The position numbers and the translations under genes are program-made. DNA of 64,000 nucleotides from Heterobasidion occidentale (Eukaryota; Basidiomycota; Agaricomycetes; Russulales; Bondarzewiaceae), in the NCBI GenBank assembly GCA_039111635.1, contig JBCAQO010000010.1:1674001-1738000 (forward strand), given 5' to 3'. The notes below the pieces were generated by a model that had not been told where the DNA came from, did not search any database, and was given only the letters and a program-made list of their open reading frames with translations. Shown one piece after another: positions 1 through 10,612 of the stretch. Position 1 is the first letter of the stretch. Each line of letters begins with the position of its first letter.

Positions 1-2
1 TG

Positions 3-224
3 TCGGCCTCGCAGACCACCTCCGTCTACAGGCGCACCTCTCACTCATATCCCATGCACCCGAGTGTTCTCTTTTCTTCTAACAAAAGGGCACATCTCAT
101 GGTGTGCAATATGGCAGACCCTTCTTCCAACGGTGATATGATCAGACAACTATCCTCTAAACTCATATCTGGTAGTCACACTCCAAAAGCACCACCCACG
201 TCCACGTCCGATTCGGGGCCATAA
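3..224 (+). CDS. possible 3' end of an upstream gene
   Basis: One frame stays open from the left edge to a TAA at 222-224 (about 73 codons) and is rich in Ser, Thr and Pro, ending in a low-complexity SGSHTPKAPP-like tail. No domain is recognisable and no start can be seen, because the gene would begin outside the window. An open stretch of this length can occur by chance, so this is only a candidate C-terminal exon. The remaining DNA up to 460 shows no gene. Confidence 0.22.
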   Translation, partial: SASQTTSVYRRTSHSYPMHPSVLFSSNKRAHLMVCNMADPSSNGDMIRQLSSKLISGSHTPKAPPTSTSDSGP

Positions 225-460
225 GGTTATCGGGGCGCCCAATCGAGCAGGACTAGTGAAATAAGTACATCCGAATATCTCTATAATCAATTGAATTTCT
301 TCGGAACCCTTGGAATCTTCAAAGGATCTTGAGCATTTCGGATGGTTTCAGTATAAGCTCAGTTGAAGGCGCTCACCATGTCCCCAGTCTCTTTCCAACC
401 TGTGCACAGATAGTGGGCGTTGGTCGTGGGTTCCTGGGTGTCAGCCAGTGACAGATGGAG

Positions 461-1828
461 TCACCACCGCTCAATATCGAATCGCCCATGCAACCGAGTG
501 ATAATCTCCAGAAAATCGGGCTCGTTCTCAGGGGTAATCAGGCCCTTCCGGACGAGAAAGTCGATGATGACTGCACGCCAGCCGGAAGCAAAAACAAGAA
601 GTAAACGGCACGGAGGCAGGAGCGTCAGCGACCTAGAAAAACGAAAACGGACGCACCGATTGCACAGTTCGCCTTGAATTCTCCTGCGCGCATGTGAGAT
701 ATGACCTCGTGTAGAGGCAGCAACTGGTTCATGGCAGGCACGTCAGGGAATCATGGGGATAAAGTCAGTTTTCGACCCAGGTCCAAATATGGCGTCGCAG
801 AAAATGACAACGCGATAGGAACCTCCACGTTGCAGATGCGATCAAAACACTGGACTGACGTACCCCGAATGACTCTACTTCTCCATCCATGGGGCGTAGG
901 TCTATTTCGCCCTTGGGAACCCGCATGTCGTATACGAACTCGACTTCCGGCTGCAGCCACCCCCGGTCGGTCTGATAAAAGTAGCTGATACAACCAGCAG
1001 CCTTGATATATTTGTGCACCAGGTCTGCCGGCAGGCTAGCTTCTTCCATCGATTCCTTGACAATGCTTTCGTACGGGGTGATACCACCAGGAATACCGCC
1101 AGCGACGCTGTTGTCGAGGTAGCCCGGCCATCTGTTTGAGATATGAATATTATTAGGATATGGAAGGAGGGAGAAGTAGAGGATGTCGGAAGAAAGTACG
1201 TGAGGACGCACGTAGGCTTCGTCTTTGCCCTCCTCGGAATCCACATTCTGATGCCGTCCTCATCCTCCTCATATACTGACAGATGCACGCCAAAAGTGAC
1301 GACACCAAACAGCGCGCACGCAGAGCGCTCCATGGAGAACGCGTAGTTTTCCTCCTTCTCGCCGCCCTGGTACTCCATCGGATCCCCACCTCCGACGCGG
1401 AGCGCCCCGAACGGCGTCTTATACACGTCGTACCACTCCGCGCGCCACTTGCTGGGCCCGATGATATCAGGGAAGATACCCGAGTCGCGCCAGCGCGTGC
1501 AAGTCTCGTTCATGGCGCGCGTGCGCTTGGCCGGGGTGTTGCAGGAGGCAGCAAAAGCCACATATGAGCGAGGGGCCAAAGGCGCGAGCTGAATGTCCCA
1601 GATCTCTTTGAGGCCTTGGGACTTGCGCCATTCTTTGTCTTTCTGCAGCTCCAATAGGACGCTGGGACGAATGAGACCGATGGGTGGGTATGCGGAGTGG
1701 AGAGGGGAGAGGAGAAATGGCACAAGCGCCTCCGCACCAGGTTTGGGAGGGTAGAGATGGAAGTTGTCCGCGCGATTGACGAGGTCAAGATAGCTGAGGT
1801 TGAGAGATGAAGACATGTCTGAGGGCAT
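461..1828 (-). CDS. Nudix hydrolase, Tnr3/YJR142W-like (DUF4743 + Nudix)
   Basis: Predicted stand-alone Nudix protein of the fungal family that resembles the N-terminal half of fission yeast thiamine pyrophosphokinase Tnr3 and yeast YJR142W. Family members are thought to hydrolyse oxidised thiamine diphosphates. The start is the ATG at 1826-1828. Exon 1 carries the DUF4743-like region (SYLDLVNRADNFHLYP). Exon 2 resumes at about 1133 with WPGYLDNSVAGGIPGG and a degenerate Nudix box whose core is KESMEEASL. The glutamate expected after the first glycines is replaced, as is usual in this branch. A later exon gives LLPLHEVISHMRAGEFKANC and the last reads IDFLVRKGLITPENEPDF, ending RFDIERW before the TGA at 461-463. 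No pyrophosphokinase domain follows, so it is shorter than Tnr3. Exon joins near 770-870 are approximate. Confidence 0.85.
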
Positions 1829-2358
1829 ATGGTCCTGTCCGCAGGCTGATTCGATTCTGAGGTTCTTATGCTCACTCTCCGCTTTCTAAGTGACTCCGTC
1901 GGCGTCTATCTCGGACGTCAGTTCTACATCGACCACGTGCATATTACTTAATCGACTACATCGTATAAGAGTCGCACAGGACCCAAAATTTTTTCCTCGA
2001 TTCTTCCACGATCAAAATCGCCAGTGATGAGAACCGTAGTGCAGAGCGATGAGCAGGACCCTCTCTTGTAGATGCGGACCTGTGCTGACATCGCCCGTTC
2101 GGCACACCATACCTTGTTACATCAAAGGGACGGGCTAGGATTTACTCTGATGGCGTCTCTTTTTTGATCTGTGGTTGAATCTCTTCTCGCGTTTCACTCG
2201 TTTTATCGATTCTTCCTATGTTCCTATGTTCTAGTATGTTCCTTAAATCTTTATGTCGTCGTCTGGTATGTTCGCTCGTTCAACAATCACCCTCCTTATG
2301 TTGTACATGAAAAATACACGGTTGTATATCCTTTGTGTCTGCCCCATCGTTGCGCAAC
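1829..2358. other. intergenic region, Nudix gene / msrA
   Basis: No coding signal seen. It should contain the promoter of the leftward Nudix gene and the 3' untranslated region of msrA, which is also leftward. The T-rich stretch at about 2155-2290 fits a 3' UTR. Confidence 0.4.
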
Positions 2359-3099
2359 CTACCAGTGCAGCTTGTGAGTAGGGCACTGGTATCCGCTTGG
2401 GTTCTTGAACAGGTATTCTTGATGGTAGTCCTCTGCGTCCCACCATGTCCCCGCTGCGACGATATCTGTTACGATCTTCTTCCCGACCGGGTCGAAATGC
2501 TTCTTCTGCACCTCTTCGGTCACACGGCGCGCGATTGACTCTTGCTCGGGGTTATGGAAGAAGATGGCAGAGCGGTATTCTGTTCGAGGGGCGTAAACGA
2601 GGGCGGAAATACGAGGCGAGATTGTCAGAAGAATAAATTGACTCACGTGTTCCGGTGTCCCCGCCTTGTCGGTTCACGGTCGTTGGGTCGTGAGTGCGAT
2701 AGAAATATTCTGTCAGAGCCGTCAGAGCGACGCACGGTCTGTAGAGCCTCTCGCATGCATACCGACAAGCTCATCGTAGGTGATCTTGCTCGGGTCGAAC
2801 TCGATCCTCAGCGCCTCAGCGTGGTCTGTCATCCCCGAGCAGACAGTCTTATAGTCTGGGTTCTGCACGCTCTCCTTCCCGCCCGTGTATCCCACCGCCG
2901 TCTTCAGCACGCCCTTGTCTGCCTTGATCGGCCACTGCTTCAGGAAGATGTGCTCGACGCCCCAGAAGCAGCCTGCCGCGAACGTGGCGACCTGAGAGTT
3001 GTCAGTGACGGTCATGTTGGAGATGCCGCGATTCTGCGGCACGTAGGTCTTGGACGTTAATGGGAGAAATGAGAGGAGACGGTTGATGACCGTGGACAT
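2359..3099 (-). CDS. msrA: peptide-methionine (S)-S-oxide reductase MsrA
   Basis: Reduces the S epimer of methionine sulfoxide in proteins, a standard oxidative-repair enzyme (yeast Mxr1). Exon 1 has the catalytic motif [12 protein letters not shown], where the Cys is the nucleophile, and [21 protein letters not shown] middle exon (about 2645-2713) gives [20 protein letters not shown]. The last exon gives [16 protein letters not shown] and [15 protein letters not shown], ending [10 protein letters not shown] before the stop at 2359-2361. Canonical GT...AG junctions restore the frame. The ATG at 3097-3099 is preferred because it gives a short leader before [13 protein letters not shown]. An in-frame upstream ATG at 3157-3159 would add 20 residues and cannot be excluded. 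Full-length for the family. Confidence 0.93.
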
Positions 3100-3199
3100 T
3101 GCGCGGTTGACATGCTCAGTAAGAACGATTGCGAACGATGTCATCACACAGCATCGCACATGGGCGCTATCACGTGGCGGTTGCGTGCATTCACTAGAC

Positions 3200-5250
3200 T
3201 AGAAACTTCGAGGATAAATCGATGAACAGGCATTGGACGTTGGACAACGCAAGAATCTCGCAGAATTAATGCATGACGGCTTCATCGAAGAACGTTTCTT
3301 GTCATTTCTCTCCGAGGTTGCCGATCGAAAAGAATCCTGTTTTAACACCTTCATTCCCCTTGGAATCATTGAGTTCCGCCCTCGTCGTCGATCCAGATTA
3401 GCGTTCTTGGCCAAGCATATATGGATACACAGCCTGTTCAAGCTGAGCACTACGGATGTTGGAGCGTCGAAGCCTGAGCTGCAGGCGCGAGACCAGGATT
3501 GACGTCAATCTGGGAAAAGCTATGGAACATTTTCTATGGATTAGCATTCTGCAGTAGAGGGAAGCTAATGGACATGTATGAAACCGACCTTGCTCCAACA
3601 GCTTTCGAGTCTTCCGTGACGCACTAAAGGGTTGCGAATGACCTTAGTACTAAAGTGGGAGTTCTCAACACGGCGGACTCGGACGATGTTCCAGCCGGCT
3701 TGATTGACGACGCGTACATGGTGTTGCAGGTTCCCTTTCTGTCTATTGAGAAGAACCTGCATCTGATATCATGATGAACAATCAGCACAGGTTCATGGTA
3801 CGAGAAATCGGACATGCTGCCATATCGATCCAATCAACGTTGGCAGCCGCCTCCAAAAATTTCAAGAGTGGAGCTGGTGAAGATCTGATGACTGCTCCAG
3901 TGATTTCAAAGTTCATACTCTCAAGATTTTGGCCAGGACATGCCTCGGGAGTAATGAAATGTCCCAAGATCAGTTTCGTGGTGATGATGCGGCTTCGCGA
4001 AGGTTGCGTAGAAGTTGGATAGCCTTGCTATCAGGCCGAATCATGACATATGATTCTCCAATGAAGACTGAAACTGTTGTTTGAGGCTGATGATCAAAGA
4101 AATTGTGAACTGCATACTGACTCGATAAGAATAGAACATAAGCTACGGCCCAGAATCAGACTTGCCTTGGAAAAAGACGGAGCCGCGGTGAAGCGGCTCA
4201 GGGTACAGATGTTTCCAATACTAGAAGTAGAGATAGTGAAGAAGAAACGCACGCATGATATCTAGGCAAGGTCATACTTCTGTCCTTGCTCCACCACAGC
4301 TCGTTCCTGTATGATGATACAGAGTGCGAGGTGACTGCGAGCCAAGATCTTAGCAGAGGCGCCTTTTCCACGACCACATCAACGACCAGGCTTCCCGGTG
4401 GGAGCAAGTCCGAATCAAACCCTGAAAGACCATCAGACACTCTAGAGCGCTTGTCGGAGAGAGCTGGCCTTGGAGAATCGCTTCTGGAACATCCCAGAAA
4501 GTGCCTCTGATGCACGCTGCGTAGCGTTCAAATCAATGCTTGTTAGAGGGGCTTTCCAGCCACGAGAAATATAGGGCGTCAGTGTAAGATGCTGTTTGGA
4601 ATGCTTGACTGGCGAAACATTCATGTCCGGAAGTGGAATCTTCAAGGTCCTCGAGTAAATGGCTTGAAGGCTTTGCAACGTCATCCATGCTTAGGGTTGA
4701 ATATACTGTGAAAAGAATATACAAAGTCCCAGTATAAGTTGCAGCACCCAACGTGTCTTCGTATTTGCGTCTAAGTCTGAGAGGAAATGAAGGAAGCTTT
4801 GAGCAGCGCGGAGTGGAACAGTGGGAAATTGGGTTCACTGGACCGAGATGTACCAATTGGTTTCCGGTATCAAAATACGAAGACTCTGTTATTTGCAAAG
4901 GTATTTGGAGCAACTTAACGGAATATATGAGTTGCAGGGACCCGAAGATTCCGACCTGGTGATGCGGGAGGGTACCAGTAAGATCTATGTCACAAAACGT
5001 TGATGATATCAAACAGACCTATCTTGAACGGCTCTATGCCGCTCCGAAGTGCAATGGTATCGACGTGACAGCCAGGAATTTCCCGCAGAATCTCGTCTAG
5101 GTTTGAATTTTTCGACAACTCAAAGACATGCAGAGAGATTCGCATTCTGAGATGGCCTATGGATGGAGAAATGCGCATGCGGTCAGTGATCAAACTTCGA
5201 GGACGAATTCGGTATCGCAGACTGACACACCAGGGAAGACATGTCGCGGG
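3200..5250 (-). other. unclear leucine-rich / F-box-like coding remnants
   Basis: No continuous gene can be built, but several minus-strand stretches look protein-like: about 5000-5190 (LHVFELSKNSNLDEILREIP), about 3790-3960 (LESMNFEITGAVI and LLKFLEAAANVDW), and about 3990-4040 (IQLLRNLREAA). The spacing of Leu-rich segments resembles the F-box/LRR proteins that are abundant in Agaricomycetes. Stops and frame changes between them may be introns, but I could not find a consistent splice pattern. The piece may be a degraded gene, and the MITE just to its right lies where its 5' end would be. Function is not assigned. Confidence 0.25.
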
Positions 5251-5367
5251 TATAGAGTGATCGGTTCAAAAGCGGTGAGGGAGTATTCTTACTATTCCAT
5301 ACTAGTCTGCAAACCAGCCATGAGGTCCAGGGTGCTTACAGGGTCTACATCTTGATGGAGAGTCTTA

Positions 5368-5758
5368 CAGTGACTTGCATATCATTCTGCAGGTCAAGCC
5401 TCATAGTTTTTGTTTGTAGTAGCCAAACAGTCACGGCCAGTCACATATGATGTCAGCAGGCGCGCTCGTTGCTAGTTCGTTGCTCCACTAGATTTTGCGC
5501 TGTCCAGCACCAAGGATGGTCATGGAGACCTCAGTATTTTCTTGGAGGGTCAGATTTCTACCAATTAGCGAGCGTTATGGCGGAACAGTCGAGGGAATAG
5601 GTCAATGTTGGCGCGCAGAGCAGAGCGCGGGCAGATGGATGTTCAAAAAGCACGGGCAGTTCGGGGTGACAGCACGATGGGCGTCGAATGTCACGTATTT
5701 GGTTAAGACAAACAAAGACTACAGAACACCGACCTGCAGAATGATATGCAAGTCACTG
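5368..5758. mobile_element. MITE-like element with ~58-bp inverted termini, TA flanks
   Basis: The two ends are inverted copies. The first 28 bases from 5368 (starting CAGTGACTTGCATATC) are matched exactly by the reverse complement of the bases ending at 5758. The similarity continues imperfectly for about another 30 bp (both sides contain TTTGTTTGT). TA dinucleotides sit directly outside both ends (5366-5367 and 5759-5760), as expected of a Tc1/mariner-type target duplication. The 391-bp length and lack of a transposase make it a non-autonomous element. No autonomous partner is present in the window. Confidence 0.72.
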
Positions 5759-6008
5759 TAGCGCGGAACAATAGCAGCATGAGAACACGCCGCGGTTGAT
5801 TGCAGTTGATCACGTGATGCTAGATACCATAGATTCCCTGGGGAAAAAACACCAATGGCGCTCTGGCGCTCTGGCAGTGATGCTATGGAACTTCGACATC
5901 TTAGAACAACCGTGGCGCAGGGGACCACAATGATCAATATAACAGAAAGCTACTGGAGGTGTGCTATATAACAGAAAGCTGCTAGCCTCAAATCTGTCTT
6001 TCACCGAA

Positions 6009-8112
6009 ATGCAGGCTATGCCTTCAAACCCGTTTTCCACCGATCCTGCTCATCTTACTGCTCTCATCACCACTATCTCTGATGCTATCAAGGTTGTTGT
6101 CGCTGAGTATGCCGCTGTGGGCCAGGTCGTGCCCCCCTTGGATTCTACTCAGCCAGGGCCACTCGACACTCCAGAGAACGTATCCTTAGGCCTTTCCAAG
6201 GCTATCCGTGTGATAGAGGCGGCTTGCGCTCAACTCAGTTTCACAGTCGCTAGTCCCGGGCATGTTGTCACCAATGTCAGTCTACTCTGAATTTCTTCGG
6301 TGTCGTCAGGGACTGACCGTTTACCACCAGAAATGCTACGGGCAAAGTATAAGCTTCCTCGATCACCGTGTGAGTTGGAGGCTCACAGGTGTCTTAGTTC
6401 GAGGAACCTGCATGCATGCTCGTCATTTGCAACGCTAGGATAGCTGATCTTCTTCTTGATAAACCCGACGGCCTCCATGTCTCTGAACTAGCCAAAAAAT
6501 CCGGCCTAGATGCGGGGAAACTGGGACGTATACTACGTCTTCTTGCCACAAAGCATTGTTTCAACGAAGGTGGGCTTCTATCCCTCCACTGTATTCAACT
6601 TATCGAATGCTATTGTCACCTCTATGTAGTAAAGCCCAATGTATTCGCAAATAATCGATTGAGTATCAAGCTCTTGCCTACAGACCCTGTTCACGGTCTT
6701 GTAGGCCATATGTAACATCACACTACCCTCATTTATTCTCGTGCCTGATGCTTAACGTGTGACAGCACAGATGAAATACACAAATCGTCGGTTCTGCTTC
6801 ATGATGTCCTTTCGGATCCACGTACTGCTGCTTCCTACCGTCCTGAAGATTCTGCTTTCATGCGCGCCCATCAGAGCACCGTGTTCGATTACTATGACAT
6901 GGTGGGTGTGATTCGAGCTTCTTCACGCGCGCGTGTTCATTGAATTGAGGTGTTGTAGTCTGAGAACAAGGAACGACAAAATGTGAGAGTACACATATGA
7001 AGTCTCTCAATAATCTTGCGCTCAATCTCCGCAAAGCGTTTTTCCCAAGCGATGGTCGGATGGGGACAAGTCACAGGCAAAGGAATGCTCCCTAAAGGTT
7101 ATTTTTTTCGTAACTGCCAAAGTACCTTCGAAAAACATATTCTACCTTCCAGCGTATCCTTGGGAAAATCTCGCTGCTGACACTACTATCTGCGATGTTG
7201 GCGGCGGAAACGGCCATATCACTCTCGATTTGGTCAAAGCACACCCTCACCTGAAGGTTATGTTACAAGATCTACCGGTCGTGATTGAACAAGGGAGAGA
7301 TGTTCGTAAAGGCGTCCTCGCCGTTATGACCCAGTTTGACACCCTTATTTCAGCTTTGGACTGCGGAGCTCCCTTCAGCAATCAAGACTTCGAGAGTCGA
7401 ATTTATCCCTCTCGATTTTTTCAACGACGTGCCCGTCAAAGGCTGCGATTTCTATTATGTGAGGATGACCCTGTTTCATGCTTGCTTATCTTTTCTCTGA
7501 TTTTCATATGACAGGTTCGCCATGTTTTGTGAGCGCTGAATGCAACATAATATTCTTGTTCGATGAGTTCACATTCTGGAGTAGACATGATTGGCCCGAC
7601 GCCGAGTGTTCTAGGATCCTCGCTAATATCCGCAAAGCCATGCTGCCTTCGAGTCGACTCTTGATCCGTACGTTGAATTCTCGAGACGTGAACCTTTCCA
7701 TTGGATTACTCATCAAAATTCTCCAGACGAGTTCGCCTTGCAACATGTAGCGCGTCAGGAAGCAAAAGAAGATACCGTTGATCAGGTAAGTTGGCATGCT
7801 GTTCACATGCTTGGACTACATTGTCTAAACATACCCCTTCATGATAGGCCCCTGAACCGCTTCTGCCAAACTATGGGATGGGAAGGGTCCGGTTGTATCA
7901 GCAAGACATCAATATGATGACCGTATTCAACAGTAAGGAACGTACACTAACGGAGTTTGTGGAGTTGAGGTAAGTGATACAAAAAGCTATGTTGACCAGG
8001 CCCTGATGATCAGTCTTGTTTACCGCTTTTTCGTAGCGAGAAGGCTGGGCTCAAGTTTGAAAAGCTGTGGGACTCCGGAGAATCCTCCCTGATCGAATTT
8101 TCTATGGTTTGA
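6009..8112 (+). CDS. SAM-dependent O-methyltransferase (COMT-like family)
   Basis: Predicted small-molecule O-methyltransferase of the plant-COMT/fungal secondary-metabolite type. The ATG at 6009 gives MQAMPSNPFSTDPAHLTALI. Further exons give the dimerisation/winged-helix part (FEEPACMLVICNARIADLLL, LHVSELAKKSGLDAGKLGRI), then SSVLLHDVLSDPRTAASY, the SAM-binding glycine loop ICDVGGGNGHITLDLV with a following acidic LQDLP, and FFNDVPVKGCDFYYV. Splicing at about 7522-7584 creates VRHVLHDWPDAECSRIL, the conserved His-Asp-Trp catalytic segment. The C-terminus reads AGLKFEKLWDSGESSLIEF before the TGA at 8110-8112. There are about ten introns. The exon around 6330-6370 is the least certain. No neighbouring biosynthetic core gene (PKS, NRPS, terpene synthase) is visible, so the substrate is unknown. 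Confidence 0.88.
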
Positions 8113-8489
8113 TCTGGCTTGATAATCGACTGTGTTGCGGTCCACTAGTGCTGAGTTTCGAATGCTGCTAACTATTGTCTCTGCATGTAACAATACGGAA
8201 TGTGTTCTCCTAAGGCAGTTGTCATGGTCTTCCTAAAATCGGTATCAAATTTCTGACAGGTCGGCCTCTGCGCTCAGAGTCTTTTTCTAAACGAAACAGC
8301 TCGGTTTGTCCCACTTTCCCACCATCGACATCCAAGCCTCGAGGTAATCATAGTAAGTCTGATGAAAGCTGCGCCCATCGTCCCATTTGTCCAGAAAATG
8401 CCATGGCACAGGCGCCTCGACGAGATGGTTCCGACGGGATGGCGGAATCAGTCGACTCTGGAATCAGATGATCAGATCTGGTTCCGGAC

Positions 8490-8860
8490 ATGGGTCGACG
8501 TCAGACATCCGGGAAATGTAACTGCTGTTGGAAGCCTTGCAAACGCCTGCCGATGGAGGATATTCGCAGGGGATATCTTCGTTCCACAGCAGAACAGCTG
8601 TCTAGCACAGTTCGCGGCTTCATTGAAGGCTTCGATGTCTCTTCAGATCCTAAATCGCCTATCTCTGCATACAATTCTCGCTGGCCACCGGGAAGCTGTA
8701 CATTGGAAGGATGTTCCACCAATGTTACAAAACTGGAAGCGGTATGTACTGTCTGATGCCTCCTGTCTCGCACAAACGATCGCTAAATCTTTCGATTCAT
8801 CATCAGGGTTCATCAATGAGCAGAATGGGGTACGCAATGCATATGAAAAGTTTGGCATAG
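8490..8860 (+). CDS. possible short hypothetical gene
   Basis: A candidate two-exon reading: the ATG at 8490 opens GRRQTSGKCNCCWKPCKRLP and continues to about 8741. A GT...AG intron (about 8742-8806) then joins a short exon ending at TAG 8858-8860. A competing frame, open from 8362 to 8970 (202 codons), has no family resemblance either. I recognise nothing in either frame. The rest of 8113-9143 shows no gene and would hold the 3' ends of the methyltransferase and of the leftward peroxidase gene. Confidence 0.18.
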
Positions 8861-9143
8861 CAGCCACGGGCGCCATGCTAGTCGTTCAATCAGACGGCTA
8901 TATCTCAATCATCATTGGATTGTCTCGCGAAGGGGCACTGCACGTCAACACATGCCTTCAAGCATTTTGATTTCGGTATTAATCCATTGAAAAGCATAAA
9001 ACATTTGAGTATTTGGTATTGTCGCTAGAGAATGCCAACAGCACTTCGTGCATGGCTCTCATCCCCATCAATGATGACTCCAACTACGCTAGAACATCAG
9101 CGTAGGTTCCCCAGTATGACACATTTCCAGGTTAGAGCAAGTA

Positions 9144-10308
9144 TCACAAAACACTCTTCAACCCATCCCTGATCTCTTCCTCAACGCCCATCTCAATTCC
9201 AAGCACAGTCTTATTGAAGACAGCAATCGTCAGTCCCATCGGTTCTCGCACCCGGGACTCCCACCCATCGGGGAGACGTTCTTCCAGAAGCACTGTGCGC
9301 AAATCATCTACACGCCCTCCGAATATTGTGAGAAGCGTCCCCGAGCTAGAGGAAATATTTAAATAAACAGCAATCGTGGACAGAATTATTGCAGACTTAG
9401 AGCTGCCGAACATCTTGTGAGACGTGCTGAGCGAGAATTGGCCATTCTGTTTCTTCGCCTCGGCACGACGTTTAGACGTCAACCGCGCAAGATCTGAGAC
9501 AGTGAGCGTTGGCGTCGCACTGGAGTCCCCTGTGTGGTTGTAAAGCAGTGGACCCGACGCAGATGCGAGGAGCTGCTCCACGAGCGGGATGGATGGTCGG
9601 GATTGGTCGGGTGAGACACGTGTGTCTTCGCCTGTTAAATAGAGAGGACATGAATAAATCGTTCTGTAGACATATCAATGCAAAAACGTGTTCATCGAAC
9701 GTCATTGATACGACAATCTGCGACGAACATTTGCAGCAAAGCAATCTATAATAGAGAAGGAACCCCCGAAGCATAACACTCACGAGTAAGAGAAGCATCA
9801 TGTTCAATGCCATTATGCACATCGATATCTTCCAAATCCAGTGTATCGTTCAAGTAACTTCGGCCTAAGATCTGCCCAATATAGCGAGGGACAAACACGC
9901 AAAACGAAGGCGCAAAATTGAAAGTGGACCGGATAGCAGGCGTGAGCGCACGGATGGGGATATTGCGCCCATTGCGTGGAAGGATTCCTGTGCTCCGACG
10001 GTCAGAGTCACGCGACACGAGTGCAGGACTCAACACAATGAAATAATCTTACCGTGGTTAGCCAAGGCATTGAGCGCAGGGCACGAGCACCGACTATCCC
10101 CCTCCTTCGGCGGAATATATTCCGGCCATTTCCCTCCGGCTCCTGGATGTCCAATCGGTGTCACCTTTCCTACTGCACGAAGAGGTGTGAAGAGATTATA
10201 GATGAAAAGACCGAGATCCCAGAGAATGATGCCTATATTCACAACTGCGTTGATCAGAGAGGCTGCTATGCCTAGCGAGATGCGCTGGAGGGCGAAGAGT
10301 AGAACCAT
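9144..10308 (-). CDS. haem-thiolate peroxidase (chloroperoxidase/UPO family)
   Basis: Member of the Peroxidase_2 family, secreted or membrane-bound haem-thiolate enzymes that use H2O2 for halogenation or peroxygenation. The start is the ATG at 10306-10308, followed by a hydrophobic N-terminus (MVLLFALQRISLGIAASLIN) that acts as a signal or anchor. The proximal haem-ligand motif reads CSCPALNALANHG followed by ILPRNGRNIP after an intron. The usual first residue of the Pro-Cys-Pro motif is Ser here, and a second Cys lies two residues upstream. The distal acid-base motif is present as GIEHDASLTR. The last exon runs from EDTRVSPDQSRPSIPLVEQL to GMGVEEEIRDGLKSVL-like sequence, with the stop at 9144-9146. 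Three exons with two canonical introns, the second about 148 nt. The frame is intact, so it is probably functional. Confidence 0.88.
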
Positions 10309-10612
10309 TGTGAGCAAGCGAAACACGAGGAAAACATGCCGCGCAAAGACATGATAGGTTCTTATAGTGCTGGGTGACAGTCCCTAGAATGTTATTGAAG
10401 CTGTCTTCAAGGAATAGAAGCTACCTGATACGGTAACTTATGTCAGGTCTTCGGATCCGAGGTCGGTTTGTCAGGGAACAGCCCAACAGCAGATCATTTT
10501 AACTCGTCTCGAGGAACTAAAGTAAAAACGAGGCTAAGATAAAAGATCTCAACGTTCCATGAATTCGAAACGGGATGACGTGAAGCACACACCCACATAC
10601 CATATACATTCA
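10309..10612. other. intergenic region between peroxidase and Tcd genes
   Basis: About 300 bp: the promoter of the leftward peroxidase gene and the 3' end of the leftward dehydratase gene. Nothing else is recognised. Confidence 0.35.

Noticed and set aside
8362..8970. 202-codon plus-strand frame after the methyltransferase
   Set aside because: No family resemblance, and an overlapping frame with a good intron is equally plausible. Neither could be supported.
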